Source: Sphingobium lignivorans (lineage in GTDB: Bacteria > Pseudomonadota > Alphaproteobacteria > Sphingomonadales > Sphingomonadaceae). Taken from it: a DNA stretch of 64,000 bases. Shown in pieces: positions 36,674-46,085 of this stretch (positions are counted from its first letter, which is position 1; each line of letters opens with the position of its first letter). The stretch lies in assembly GCF_014203955.1 (NCBI RefSeq), contig NZ_JACHKA010000001.1:124001-188000 (forward strand), written 5' to 3'. The notes under the pieces are model-generated. The model was not told where the DNA came from and ran no database searches. It saw only the letters and a program-made list of their open reading frames with translations. A program made the position numbers and the translations under genes.

Positions 36674-38728
36674 TCAGGGCTGGGAGGCAGTGCGGTAGCG
36701 GCCGAACCATTCGAGGATCGCTGAAGCCTTGGCGGCAGACTGGCTGGGCCGGGCCGCAAAGCCGCCATGGCTGGCGCCCGGCACCTTGACCAGAGCCGTT
36801 GGGATGCCCCGCAGCTTGAGCGCGGTATAATATTGCTCGGACTCGCTGACCGGCGTGCGATAATCCTCCGAGCCCACGACGACGAGCGTCGGCGTCGTCA
36901 CATTGCCCACAAGGCTGAGCGGCGAGCGCGTCCAGTAGCTGTCCGGATCTTCCCACGGCTTCTTTTCGAACCAGTAAGGCGAATAGAAATTCGAGCCGTC
37001 AGAGGTGAGTACGAAGCTGGACCAGTCGATCACCGGCTTCTGCGTCGCGGCTGCCTTGAAGCGGTTCGTCTTGCCCACGATCCAGGCCGTGAGCACACCG
37101 CCGCCCGATCCGCCGGTGACGAAGAGATTGTTCGGGTCCGCGATGCCGGCCGCGATGGCCGCGTCCACGCTTGCGATCAGATCGCCATAATCGTCGCCGG
37201 GATATTTCTTGTCGATGAGATTGGCGAATTCCGCGCCATAGGAGGTGCTGCCGCGCGGATTGGTGTAAAGCACTGCATAGCCCGCCGCTGCGTAGAGCTG
37301 CACGTCCGTCGAAAAATAGGGGCCGTAGGCGGCGAAGGGTCCGCCGTGGATCTCCAGGATGAGAGGCACGCGCTGCCCTTCCCGGTGGCCGGGCGGCGTG
37401 GCGAGCCACGCATCGATGGCGCGGCCATCGGGGGCGGTGACCGGCAGCTTGCGCACCTGCGCGAGCGATTTGGCGCCCAACCACTCGCTGTTCAGCCGGG
37501 TCAGGCGCTTCCCGTCCTTGCCGTCGGCCAGATAGATGTCAGCCGGGCTGAGCGGGTCGCCGCCCGAATAAGCAACGATGCCCGCCTTCGACACGCTGAA
37601 CCCGCCGCCCGTATAGGGCCGATCCAGCGAATCGCCGGCCAGTCCCTGCGCCACCGGAGTCATCCTGCCGTCGAGCCCGATACGGCCGACGCGGCTCTGG
37701 CCATGATCGTCGTAGGATATATAGAGCGTGGCGTTGCCAGCCCACTGCGCATTGTCGATGCTGCGGTCCAGGGTGGCTGTGAGGGAGCGGAAACCGCTGC
37801 CGTCCGCGTTCATCACATAAAGCTGCACATTGTCGTAGCCGCGCCGGCTGTCGTCATAGCCGAGATAAGCGATTTTCGAGCCGTCCGGCGAATAGCGCGC
37901 GCCGCCATCCGGCCCGTCGCGGCTGGTCAGGGCCTTCACCGCACCGCTGGCCACGTCCAGCGCATAGACCTCGCCGTTCACGGGATTGAGTTCCCAGTCC
38001 TCATTGCGGTTGGACGAGAAGAGGATCGTCCGCCCGTCCGGGGACCAGCTCAGCGGACCGCCATCGTCCCACTTGCCGAAGGTGAGCCGGCGCGGCGCGC
38101 CGCCATCGGCCGACACCACGAAGATCTGGCTGACCCCGGGCTTCAAATAGCCGGCGCCGTCCGCGCGATAGGTCACCTTGTCGATCACTTCGAGCGGTTC
38201 GGCCCACCGGGCGCCCTCCGGCTTCTCCGGCGCCTTGCCCAGCGTGGCACCGGTCCCCGGCACTTGCATGGTATAGGCGATCCGCCGTCCGTCCGGCGAC
38301 CAGGCGACGGCACCGGGGCTGTCCGGCAGGCCAGTGATCTTCACGCTGGCGCGGTCCGCCAGCCAGAGGACATGGAGCTGCGGCGCCCCGTCCGACGCGG
38401 AGACATAGGCCAGGCGCTTGCCGTCCGGTGACCAGCGCGGCGCCATGTGCGCGCCCGGACCGGCGACCAGAGGCTGCTGGGTGCCGCTCGCCACGTCGAT
38501 CAGCCAGATGGTCGGCCGGGCCTTGTCGGTCATGATGTCGTTCGACTTGCGGACATAGGCGATCCACTTGCCGTCCGGGCTGATCTGGGGATCGCTCGCG
38601 GCTTCCAGCGAAAAGAGATCGCGCCCGGTCAGGAGAGGCTGGGGCCCTTCGACAGCCGGTGGCGGCACCTGCGCCGGCGCGATGGAGGGAAGACCGAGCA
38701 GCAGCAGGGCGGGAGCGAAACGACGCAT
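36674..38728 (-). CDS. S9 family peptidase (prolyl oligopeptidase/acylaminoacyl-peptidase type), exported
   Basis: A 684-residue serine peptidase with a signal peptide (MRRFAPALLLLGLPSIAPAQ). Residues 35-420 form a beta-propeller of WD-like repeats, each with a SPDGxxI/L motif (SPDGKWIAYV, SPDGKRLAYV, SPDGRRIAYT, SPDGRTILFS, SPDGSKIAYL). The C-terminal alpha/beta-hydrolase holds the nucleophile in GGSGGG, an Asp in VVGSEDYRTPVSES and the His in VPGASHGG. It probably degrades peptides in the periplasm. The gene is convergent with the SMP-30 hydrolase. Confidence 0.9.
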   Translation of the reverse strand: MRRFAPALLLLGLPSIAPAQVPPPAVEGPQPLLTGRDLFSLEAASDPQISPDGKWIAYVRKSNDIMTDKARPTIWLIDVASGTQQPLVAGPGAHMAPRWSPDGKRLAYVSASDGAPQLHVLWLADRASVKITGLPDSPGAVAWSPDGRRIAYTMQVPGTGATLGKAPEKPEGARWAEPLEVIDKVTYRADGAGYLKPGVSQIFVVSADGGAPRRLTFGKWDDGGPLSWSPDGRTILFSSNRNEDWELNPVNGEVYALDVASGAVKALTSRDGPDGGARYSPDGSKIAYLGYDDSRRGYDNVQLYVMNADGSGFRSLTATLDRSIDNAQWAGNATLYISYDDHGQSRVGRIGLDGRMTPVAQGLAGDSLDRPYTGGGFSVSKAGIVAYSGGDPLSPADIYLADGKDGKRLTRLNSEWLGAKSLAQVRKLPVTAPDGRAIDAWLATPPGHREGQRVPLILEIHGGPFAAYGPYFSTDVQLYAAAGYAVLYTNPRGSTSYGAEFANLIDKKYPGDDYGDLIASVDAAIAAGIADPNNLFVTGGSGGGVLTAWIVGKTNRFKAAATQKPVIDWSSFVLTSDGSNFYSPYWFEKKPWEDPDSYWTRSPLSLVGNVTTPTLVVVGSEDYRTPVSESEQYYTALKLRGIPTALVKVPGASHGGFAARPSQSAAKASAILEWFGRYRTASQP

Positions 38729-38976
38729 GCATGTGTCTCCTTGCCGGAGCTGAAGCCGGCGCGATGAGGCGCGCGCACCCGGTCGTCGGTGAAGACGGCA
38801 GGCCGCGATCAGGCGAGCTTAAGCGGCGACGCGCCGTTCGGCAACGGTGCGGCGAGGCGGGCGGGCTGCCTGCGTCTCGTCGGCGCAGGGAAGCGTGGCA
38901 TCCAACGGCGCTCTCGCTTCCGGCGGCCGGCGCCGCTATATGTCCCGCATGAGCATTCATCCGGCGAGTTCCCGTC

Positions 38977-40122
38977 ATGTCCGAGCATAATCCCGGCCTG
39001 CGCCCCTGGCGCGACATCGCGCGGCGCGAATGCCGGCAGATCATGGTCGGCAATGTCCCCGTGGGCGGCGGCGCGCCGGTGACCGTGCAGACCATGACCA
39101 ACACGCCGACCTCGGATGCGCGGGCGACGATCGACCAGATTCGCCGCTGCGAGGATGCAGGGGTGGACCTGATCCGCGTCTCCTGCCCGGATGTCGAGAG
39201 CACCGCCGCGCTGAAGCAGATCGTGCGGGCGGCGCGCGTGCCGATCATCGCGGACATCCATTTCCACTATAAGCGCGCGCTGGAAGCGGCCGATGCCGGC
39301 GCTGCCTGCCTGCGCATTAATCCCGGCAACATCGGGTCCGCCGCACGCGTCAAGGAAGTGGTGGATGCGGCCAAGGCCAATGGCTGCGCGATCCGCATCG
39401 GCGTCAATGCCGGGAGCCTCGAGAAGCATCTTCTGGAGAAATATGCCGAGCCGTGCCCCGAGGCGCTGGTGGAAAGCGCGCTCGATCATATCAGGCTGCT
39501 CCAGGACCAGGACTTCCATGAATATAAGGTGGCGGTAAAAGCCAGCGACGTGTTCCTCGCCGTTGCCGCCTATATGCAGCTTGCCGAGGCGGTGGATTGC
39601 CCGCTGCATCTGGGTATCACCGAGGCGGGCGGGCTGATCGGCGGGACGGTAAAGTCTGCCATCGGCATCGGCAATCTCCTGTGGTCCGGCATCGGCGACA
39701 CCATCCGCGTCTCGCTCTCTGCAGAGCCGGAGGAGGAAGTGCGCGTCGGCTACGAGATACTGAAGGCGCTGGGCATCCGCACGCGCGGCGTCCGCGTCGT
39801 CTCCTGCCCATCCTGCGCGCGCCAGGGATTCGACGTGATTCGCACTGTCGAAGCGCTGGAAACGCGCCTCCAGCACATCCACACGCCGCTCTCGCTTTCC
39901 GTGCTCGGTTGCGTGGTCAATGGCCCGGGCGAAGCGCGCGAGACCGACATCGGCATCACCGGCGGCGGCAACGGCAAGCACATGGTCTATCTCTCCGGCG
40001 TGACCGATCATCACATCAACGATGCGGACATGATCGAGCATATCGTCCGGCTGGTGGAAGCCAAGGCGGCCGAGATCGAGGCCGCGAATGGCGCGAATGC
40101 TGATCCGGTGGCTGCGGAATGA
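38977..40122 (+). CDS. ispG: 4-hydroxy-3-methylbut-2-en-1-yl diphosphate synthase (flavodoxin)
   Basis: A 381-residue iron-sulfur enzyme of the MEP isoprenoid pathway, converting MEcPP to HMBPP. The N-terminal TIM barrel includes [15 protein letters not shown] and IADIHFHYK. The [4Fe-4S] ligands are Cys277 and Cys280 in SCPSCARQ, and Cys312 with Glu319 in [10 protein letters not shown]. The length is normal for the bacterial form without the extra insertion domain. The start at 38977 has GGCGAG nearby. The stop overlaps the following small gene by 4 bp. Confidence 0.95.
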   Translation: MSEHNPGLRPWRDIARRECRQIMVGNVPVGGGAPVTVQTMTNTPTSDARATIDQIRRCEDAGVDLIRVSCPDVESTAALKQIVRAARVPIIADIHFHYKRALEAADAGAACLRINPGNIGSAARVKEVVDAAKANGCAIRIGVNAGSLEKHLLEKYAEPCPEALVESALDHIRLLQDQDFHEYKVAVKASDVFLAVAAYMQLAEAVDCPLHLGITEAGGLIGGTVKSAIGIGNLLWSGIGDTIRVSLSAEPEEEVRVGYEILKALGIRTRGVRVVSCPSCARQGFDVIRTVEALETRLQHIHTPLSLSVLGCVVNGPGEARETDIGITGGGNGKHMVYLSGVTDHHINDADMIEHIVRLVEAKAAEIEAANGANADPVAAE

Positions 40123-40409
40123 GCATCCAGCCCGTCCCGAAGACCGAGACACCAGCCCCGGCTCCGGCCTCTCGAGGGGCAGTCGCCACGGGCGCCTCGG
40201 CAACCGGTGCGTCAGCGACTGGCGCTTCGGCCACCGGTGCCTCCGCGCTGGGCGCCGTCGCCATCGGTGCGCTGGCCCTTGGGGCGCTGGCGCTCGGCGC
40301 GCTGGCCATCGGTCGCCTGTCGATCGGGTCCGCACGCATTCGGCGGCTGCGGATCGACGAACTGATCGTCGGCAAGGTCTCGCGCGCCGATGGTTCGGCC
40401 GTCAAGTGA
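40119..40409 (+). CDS. small protein built from five-residue A-[TLI]-G-A-x repeats
   Basis: A 96-residue protein coupled to ispG by an ATGA overlap. After a Pro/Ala leader, residues 22-85 repeat every five residues: four copies of ATGAS, then [45 protein letters not shown]. The steady period with a central Leu or Ile in the later units suggests a right-handed beta-helix like the pentapeptide-repeat fold, although the units are not the classic A(D/N)LxX. The same 15-bp period is visible in the DNA at about 40182-40315. There is no signal peptide, and the function is unknown. Confidence 0.65.
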   Translation: MSIQPVPKTETPAPAPASRGAVATGASATGASATGASATGASALGAVAIGALALGALALGALAIGRLSIGSARIRRLRIDELIVGKVSRADGSAVK

Positions 40410-40431
40410 AGCCCGGCCTTCCGGCAAAGCG

Positions 40432-41382
40432 ATGATTGTCGGCCGCCGCCATGTGCTGTCCGGCGTGATGGGGACGGCCCTTCTCGCGCTCGCCGGATGC
40501 GACAAAAGGGCACAGCCACCCGAAGAACCTGACAACACAGCCGATGAAACCGCGCGGCAGGCACTGGCCGCCCTCGAGTCTCGTTCAGGCGGCCGGCTGG
40601 GCGTGGCGATGCTTGACGCACGAGACCTTGCGCTTGTCGGGCATCGGCAGGACGAGCGCTTCACGATGTGCTCGACCTTCAAGCTCTCGCTCGCAGCGGC
40701 GATGCTCGCCGGGATGGACTCGGGAGCGTTCGGGGAGCAGGAGCGACTTCTCATTACGCGAGACGATGCCGTGGGTCACGCACCCGCCGTTCGGGCTGCG
40801 CTGGAAGATGGCGAGGACAGCATGAAGGTGCTGGATCTCTGCGCGGCCGCGCAGATCGAGAGTGACAATGGCGCTGCCAACATCCTGCTGCGCAAGCTTG
40901 GCGGTCCCGAGGCCCTCACCCGCTTCTGGCGCGCGCTGGGCGATGATGTGTCGCGGCTGGACCGTTACGAGCCGGCGCTAAACACCAGCCATGGTGAGGA
41001 TATTCGTGATACGACCAGCCCCGCCGCGATGGCGGGGGCATTGCGCGCGATTCTGGCCGGAGAGGTGCTGAAGCCCGCCAGCCGGGAGCGACTGACGGGC
41101 TGGACCATCGAGACGCGGACGGGCCTGCGGCGCCTGCGGGCCGGGTTGCCGGCGGACTGGCGCGCCGGTGACAAGACGGGCTCCTTCTGGGGAGACCCGG
41201 CTTTCGGCGACAAGCTGAACGACATCGCCATTGTCTGGCGTCCGGACAGGCCGTCGCCGTTCTTCGTCACGGCCTATTTCGAATCGCCAATCGGGGGCGG
41301 AAGGGCCTTGCGCCCGCAGGACGAAGCCGTGCTGGCCCAGGCGGGGGCCATTGCCGCGCGCTGGATCGCGCACCGGACCTGA
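40432..41382 (+). CDS. class A beta-lactamase, predicted lipoprotein
   Basis: A 316-residue serine beta-lactamase that hydrolyses beta-lactams in the periplasm. All class A motifs are present: STFK (Ser81-Lys84, preceded by Cys80), SDN (144-146), the omega-loop Glu180 in RYEPALN, and KTG (248-250) in GDKTGS. The leader GRRHVLSGVMGTALLALAGC combines a twin arginine with a lipobox (Cys23), so the enzyme is probably Tat- or Sec-exported and lipid-anchored. The ATG at 40432 was chosen; an in-frame start at 40390 overlaps the preceding gene. No transposon, integron or ampR-type regulator is adjacent, so this looks chromosomal. The substrate range cannot be read from sequence. Confidence 0.92.
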   Translation: MIVGRRHVLSGVMGTALLALAGCDKRAQPPEEPDNTADETARQALAALESRSGGRLGVAMLDARDLALVGHRQDERFTMCSTFKLSLAAAMLAGMDSGAFGEQERLLITRDDAVGHAPAVRAALEDGEDSMKVLDLCAAAQIESDNGAANILLRKLGGPEALTRFWRALGDDVSRLDRYEPALNTSHGEDIRDTTSPAAMAGALRAILAGEVLKPASRERLTGWTIETRTGLRRLRAGLPADWRAGDKTGSFWGDPAFGDKLNDIAIVWRPDRPSPFFVTAYFESPIGGGRALRPQDEAVLAQAGAIAARWIAHRT

Positions 41383-41409
41383 GCGCCATCGGGAAATCCG
41401 CTGTTCCTT

Positions 41410-41427
41410 GCCCGCCCCGCGGCGGGC
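41410..41427. terminator. GC-rich hairpin between convergent genes
   Basis: GCCCGCC (41410-41416) and GGCGGGC (41421-41427) form a 7-bp stem with a 4-nt loop in the 48-bp gap between the beta-lactamase gene and the convergent lipoprotein gene. No T-run follows on either strand. Confidence 0.4.
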
Positions 41428-41430
41428 GTC

Positions 41431-41958
41431 TCAGAAATAGATGTCCACATAATCGGTGAGGCCGTCGCAGGCTTCCATCTCCTGCAGGCGCCAGTAGCGC
41501 CGGTTCTGGGTCACCCGGAAGGTCATCTGGCCTTCGCGTCGACAAACCCGGCCGATGTCGGGCGTGTCGATGATGTCGATCCGCCCGTCAAAAGTGAAAG
41601 AGTCCCGGTCGATGCGTGTCACCACCCCGTCCAGCATCAGCTTCCCGGGACCATCGCTGGCGGACTGCCCGCCGCGCAGGCGCAGCAGGTCCGTCGCATA
41701 ATCCGCCGCGAGGTCGCCGCGTCGGTCCCAGCCGATCCATTGCAGCGTGATCCCGCTGTTGCCGAGCAGGCGCTCGAGCGCTTCGCGGTCGGCAATGATC
41801 GTCCGGTCGGGCCGGGGATGGGCGGCCGGTGCCGGTCCGGGCGCGGCGGTATGCGGCAGGGCGACCCCATGCCTCCCATCGGGAGAATTGGGCGCAGGCT
41901 GCCCTGCGCAGCTGGCGAGAAGGAGGAGGGCGGGAAACGGACGGAGCGCGTGTGCCAT
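41431..41958 (-). CDS. hypothetical lipoprotein
   Basis: A 175-residue protein with a lipoprotein signal (FPALLLLASC, Cys17). A Pro/Ala-rich linker to about residue 52 follows, then a compact domain containing LLGNSGITLQWIGWDRRGDL, LLRLRGGQSA, LDGVVTRIDRDSFTFDG and a C-terminal ACDGLTDYVDIYF. Three cysteines in the domain could form disulfides. The pattern suggests a short beta-rich periplasmic domain attached to a membrane, but I do not recognise a named family. It is transcribed divergently from the DMT transporter, 158 bp away. Confidence 0.6.
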   Translation of the reverse strand: MAHALRPFPALLLLASCAGQPAPNSPDGRHGVALPHTAAPGPAPAAHPRPDRTIIADREALERLLGNSGITLQWIGWDRRGDLAADYATDLLRLRGGQSASDGPGKLMLDGVVTRIDRDSFTFDGRIDIIDTPDIGRVCRREGQMTFRVTQNRRYWRLQEMEACDGLTDYVDIYF

Positions 41959-42116
41959 GCCCCCCGGTACCAGCTTTCCGCGCTCATCAACATGGCTCTC
42001 GCTTCGCGATCGTGGCTGGCATAGAGCATGGCCGGCTCGCGAGTCGGGCGAGGCTCCGGCGTCTGCCATCCCGCCCGTCACTGCCGCCGGCCAGGGGACT
42101 GTTTTCGCGAGACGCC

Positions 42117-43025
42117 ATGCCATCGACCCGTGCCAACCAGGCGCTCGTGCCTTTCGCGGTCGCCTGTGCCGCGATCGCGATCTTTGCGGGCATGGACGCG
42201 GTCATGAAGACGCTGTCGATCGCGATCGGCGCCTATAACGCGCTGCTCTGGCGCGCGATCATCGGCACGATCGTCCTGACGCCGCTGTATCTCCTTCGGG
42301 TACGACGCATTCCGGACCGACAGACGATGCTCCTGCATCTGGGCAGGAGCGGGGCCGGCGCCGTGTCAGTCCTCCTGTTCTTCTGGGGACTGGTGCGCAC
42401 GCCGATCGCGCAGGGCATCGCCTTGTCCTTCATCGCGCCGCTCGTCGCACTCGCCCTCGCCGGGTTGTTCCTCAAGGAGAAGATCAGCAGCCGGGCTGTC
42501 ATGGGGTCGCTCGCCGCCTTCGTGGGCGTGATCGTCATTCTCGCCGGCCAGTCCGGCGCGAAAGGGCAGGCCGGCACCCTGGAAGGCGCGGTCGCCATTC
42601 TCGTCGGCGCGGTGCTCTATGCGGTCAGCCTGGTCATTGCCCGCCGCCAGTCGCTCGCCGCAGGGCCCATCGAAGTCGCCCTCGCCTTCAACCTGATCGG
42701 CGCGGTGCTTTATGGCCTTGCCGCGCCGTGGCTGGGGCAAGTGCCGGACATGGCGCACTGGCCATTCCTGCTGCTCGCGTCCGCCGGCGGCACGAGCGCG
42801 ATCATGCTGCTCGCCTGGTCCTATGCCCGCGCGGAAGCGCAGCAGCTTGTCGTGGTCGAATATACTGCCTTCATCTGGGCCGTCCTATTGGGATGGTGGA
42901 TTTTCGGAGAGACCGTCCTTCCCACCACTTATGCGGGCGCGCTGATGATCGTAGCCGGTTGCCTCTGGGCAGCGCGGGCGCGACAGATCGCACCACGCAC
43001 CCTGAAACCGGAAATTCTGCAATGA
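42117..43025 (+). CDS. DMT superfamily (EamA) transporter
   Basis: A 302-residue membrane protein with ten predicted helices in two EamA repeats: the first begins FAVACAAIAIFAGMDAVMKTL, the second EGAVAILVGAVLYAVSLVIARRQS. The ends of each repeat have the usual FIAPLVALALAGLFLKEKIS and YTAFIWAVLLGWWIFGETV blocks. DMT exporters move metabolites such as amino acids out of the cell; the substrate is unknown. The ATG at 42117 was chosen, since longer upstream frame is arginine-rich. It overlaps the acetyltransferase gene by 4 bp. Confidence 0.85.
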   Translation: MPSTRANQALVPFAVACAAIAIFAGMDAVMKTLSIAIGAYNALLWRAIIGTIVLTPLYLLRVRRIPDRQTMLLHLGRSGAGAVSVLLFFWGLVRTPIAQGIALSFIAPLVALALAGLFLKEKISSRAVMGSLAAFVGVIVILAGQSGAKGQAGTLEGAVAILVGAVLYAVSLVIARRQSLAAGPIEVALAFNLIGAVLYGLAAPWLGQVPDMAHWPFLLLASAGGTSAIMLLAWSYARAEAQQLVVVEYTAFIWAVLLGWWIFGETVLPTTYAGALMIVAGCLWAARARQIAPRTLKPEILQ

Positions 43026-43507
43026 CGATCCATATCCGTTTCGCCGAGGCCCGCGACATCGATCTGATTCATGGGTTCATCCTTGCGCTGGCGGATTATG
43101 AACGCCTCGCCCATGCGGTGCGGGCGGATAAGGCCGTGCTGGCACATCATCTGTTCGGTCCCCGACCGGCAGCGGAAGTGCTGATCGCCGAAAAGGACGG
43201 GGCGGCGGCCGGCTTCGCGCTCTTCTTTCACAATTTCTCGACCTTCGAGGGGCGGCCCGGCCTTTATCTGGAAGATCTCTACGTGTCGCCGGAAGCGCGC
43301 GGGGCCGGCATCGGCCGCGCCCTGTTCGCCCGGCTCGCCCGCATCGCCGTGGAGCGGGACTGCGCCCGGATGGAATGGGCCGTGCTTGACTGGAACAGCC
43401 CGGCCATCGCCTTCTACCGATCGCTGGGCGCCGAAGCGATGGATGAGTGGACCGTAAACCGGCTGGACGGCGCAGCGCTCGCCGCCCTCGCCGGGGCGCC
43501 GACCTGA
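43022..43507 (+). CDS. GNAT family N-acetyltransferase
   Basis: A 161-residue acetyltransferase. The acetyl-CoA motif is ARGAGIGRALFARLARIA (near residues 90-107), with YLEDLYVSPEARG before it and AVLDWNSPAIAFYRSLGAE after, as in spermidine/spermine and related N-acetyltransferases. The start overlaps the transporter stop (ATGA). Coupling with a DMT exporter may mean that the enzyme acetylates the exported compound; this is inference. Confidence 0.85.
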   Translation: MTIHIRFAEARDIDLIHGFILALADYERLAHAVRADKAVLAHHLFGPRPAAEVLIAEKDGAAAGFALFFHNFSTFEGRPGLYLEDLYVSPEARGAGIGRALFARLARIAVERDCARMEWAVLDWNSPAIAFYRSLGAEAMDEWTVNRLDGAALAALAGAPT

Positions 43508-43635
43508 GCGGAAGGACGCGCGCCCAACCCGCCGACTCTTGACGGCGAGTCCGCGAAGGAGGATTGTGCCGCGACGGAACATTTCGGGATCGACGCGCTG
43601 CACTGGCGTCGCCCGACGCAGGGAGTCACAGGCAC

Positions 43636-45978
43636 ATGGCAAGCCGGGCAAGCGGCCCTCGCACTCCCGAATGGCAGGCGATGCTCCGCCGCAGCCTCGT
43701 GCGCATCGGCACGTTCCTGGGCGCGGTCGGCCTCTATGCGCTCGCCCTTTTCCTGTTCCTGGCATTGCTGAGCTACAAGGTCGGCGATACCGCGCTGAAT
43801 ACCGCCGCCGGGCCGGATGTGCGCAACCTCATGGGCGCGGCAGGGGCCTGGGCCGCGGATTTCCTGTACACGATCGCGGGCGTTCCGGCACTGCTGCTGC
43901 TGCCGCTGATCCTTGTCTGCGCACGACGGCTGTGGGCGGATCAGGACAGGACCGGGTGGCAGGGGCAGGTCGCCAAATGCGCCGCCGGCCTGGCGCTGAT
44001 TGGCACCGGGCTCTGGCTGCTGCAGCCCGAGCCGCTTGTCGGCCTGCCCGCCCGCTGGGGCGGTGTCATCGGCTTCCTTTTCGCTCAGGGCCTGACGGCG
44101 CTCACTGCCAAGCTCGGGAATCCGGCCGACCAGATCCTGCAATGGCTTCTGCTCGTCCTTTGTCTGGCCGGCGGCCTGTGGCTCTGGGTCCGCAGCCTCG
44201 CACTGGAAAAGCCGCTCTGGCACCTTGCCCGGCCGGCCCTTCCGCTGCTGCCCAGCATGCGGCTGCCGCGTCCGGGCTTCTCCGGCAAGGAGAAAGCGGC
44301 CGCGGACACAGCTGAAAGCGGTCCGGCGGCCGGGGCCACGCGAGAAGCCGAGCCGCGCCGCCCGGTCGAAGCGACGGCGCGTCAACCCATCACCATCCAG
44401 ACGCCCAACGCCCATGCGGTCACCAAGGCATTCGCGCCCGTTTCGGGGCAGAGCGATCTGTTCGGCAATGGCGCTCTTCCTTCCGCCGACCTTCTCTCGC
44501 CCGCCCCGGAAACGCCGGGAAGCCGCATCGACCGGCAGGGGCTGGAGCGCAATGCCCGCCTGCTCGAATCCGTGCTGGACGATTTCCATGTGAAAGGCGC
44601 GATCACGGAAGTGCGGCCGGGGCCGGTCGTCACCATGTACGAGCTCGAGCCCGCGCCGGGCATCAAGGCCAGCCGGGTGATTCAGCTCGCCGACGATATC
44701 GCCCGCAACATGTCGGCTCTTTCGGCTCGCGTGGCGACGATTCCCGGCCGCACCGTCATCGGCATCGAGCTGCCCAATGCGGACCGCGAGTCCGTGGTGC
44801 TGCACCAGCTCATCACCAGCCAGCAGTTCGCGGACCAGAAATCGGCACTGCCGATCATCCTGGGCAAGAACATCTTCGGCGAGCCGGTGATCGCGGACCT
44901 TGCCGCCATGCCGCATCTGCTCGTCGCGGGCACGACCGGCTCGGGCAAGTCGGTCGGTCTCAACTGCATGATCCTCTCGCTGCTCTATCGGCTGACGCCG
45001 GATGAGCTGCGGCTCATCATGATCGATCCCAAGATGCTGGAACTGAGCATCTACGATAATATCCCGCACTTGCTCTCCCCGGTGGTCACCGAGCCCGCCA
45101 AGGCCATCCGTGCGCTCAAGTGGGCCGTCGAGCAGATGGAGGACCGCTATCGCATGATGGCCTCCATCGGCGTGCGCAATCTCGCCAATTACAACGAGAA
45201 GGTCCGCTCCGCCCGCGCGAAAGGCAAGACGCTGGGACGACGCGTCCAGATTGGCTTCGACGAGCAGACGCGCCAGCCTGTCTATGAGGACGAGGAGCTC
45301 GATTACCAGCCGCTGCCGCAGATCGTGGTCGTGGTGGACGAGCTGGCGGACCTCATGATGACGGCGGGCAAGGAAGTGGAGTTCCTGATCCAGCGTCTCG
45401 CGCAGAAGGCCCGCGCGGCAGGCATCCACCTCATCCTCGCCACGCAGCGCCCCTCGGTCGACGTCATCACCGGCGTCATCAAGGCCAACCTGCCGACCCG
45501 CATCAGCTTCTTCGTCACCAGCAAGATCGACTCGCGCACGATTCTCGGCGAGCAGGGGGCCGAGCAGCTGCTGGGCAAGGGCGACATGCTCTACATGGCA
45601 AGCGGCAAGGGCCTGGTGCGCGTCCATGGGCCGTTCGTCAGCGATGACGAAGTGCGCCTCATCGCCGACCACTGGCGTTCCAAGGGCCAGCCCGATTATA
45701 TCTCCGCCGTCACCGAGGAGCCGGAGGACGGCAGCTTCGCGCTCGATGGCGTGGACCTGGGCGACGACAGTGCGGATGCCAAGCTGTTCCGCAAGGCCTG
45801 CCAGCTCGTCTTCGAGAACCAGAAGGCCTCGACCAGCTGGCTCCAGCGCCAGATGCGCATCGGCTACAACAGCGCGGCGCGCCTGATCGAGCGGATGGAG
45901 AATGAAGGCATGGTCGGCGCGCCCAATCATGTCGGCCGCCGCGAAGTGCTGCGTGACGAGATGGGCAATCCGAAATAG
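43636..45978 (+). CDS. ftsK: DNA translocase FtsK
   Basis: A 780-residue septal DNA pump that segregates chromosome ends. The N-terminus has four to five membrane helices (residues 20-190), followed by a short Ala/Pro/Glu linker (about 215-260). The motor then shows Walker A in GTTGSGKSVGLN, IMIDPKMLELSIYDNIPHL, Walker B in VVVVDELADLMM, and ATQRPSVDVITG. The C-terminal gamma domain is present (QLVFENQKASTSWLQRQMRIGYNSAARLIERMENEG). The ATG at 43636 was chosen. A strong GAAGGAGG at 43555-43562 sits before in-frame TTG codon 43564, which would give a 24-residue extension, but the spacing is too short for it. Confidence 0.95.
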   Translation: MASRASGPRTPEWQAMLRRSLVRIGTFLGAVGLYALALFLFLALLSYKVGDTALNTAAGPDVRNLMGAAGAWAADFLYTIAGVPALLLLPLILVCARRLWADQDRTGWQGQVAKCAAGLALIGTGLWLLQPEPLVGLPARWGGVIGFLFAQGLTALTAKLGNPADQILQWLLLVLCLAGGLWLWVRSLALEKPLWHLARPALPLLPSMRLPRPGFSGKEKAAADTAESGPAAGATREAEPRRPVEATARQPITIQTPNAHAVTKAFAPVSGQSDLFGNGALPSADLLSPAPETPGSRIDRQGLERNARLLESVLDDFHVKGAITEVRPGPVVTMYELEPAPGIKASRVIQLADDIARNMSALSARVATIPGRTVIGIELPNADRESVVLHQLITSQQFADQKSALPIILGKNIFGEPVIADLAAMPHLLVAGTTGSGKSVGLNCMILSLLYRLTPDELRLIMIDPKMLELSIYDNIPHLLSPVVTEPAKAIRALKWAVEQMEDRYRMMASIGVRNLANYNEKVRSARAKGKTLGRRVQIGFDEQTRQPVYEDEELDYQPLPQIVVVVDELADLMMTAGKEVEFLIQRLAQKARAAGIHLILATQRPSVDVITGVIKANLPTRISFFVTSKIDSRTILGEQGAEQLLGKGDMLYMASGKGLVRVHGPFVSDDEVRLIADHWRSKGQPDYISAVTEEPEDGSFALDGVDLGDDSADAKLFRKACQLVFENQKASTSWLQRQMRIGYNSAARLIERMENEGMVGAPNHVGRREVLRDEMGNPK

Positions 45979-46085
45979 CGGCCATGGGCGTGGCGCGGTC
46001 GGTTGACGCGAGTCGTGCGTCCCGCTCGTCGAGCGAAGGCGCACATTCAGTGGACATTCAAGGCCCGCACCCTATCTGCGCGTTC

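Noticed and set aside
40170..40320. A possible CRISPR-like repeat array
   Set aside because: The repeats are contiguous 15-bp units in frame with a coding gene, without spacers.
43555..43566. A strong GAAGGAGG before TTG/GTG codons as the true ftsK start
   Set aside because: The TTG is only two bases after the site and the added residues (CRDGTFRDRR) do not look like an FtsK N-terminus; the ATG at 43636 leads directly into the membrane region. Kept as a possible alternative.
43414..46044. A long minus-strand frame opposite ftsK
   Set aside because: Antisense shadow of ftsK; low-information, charge-rich translation and no start context.
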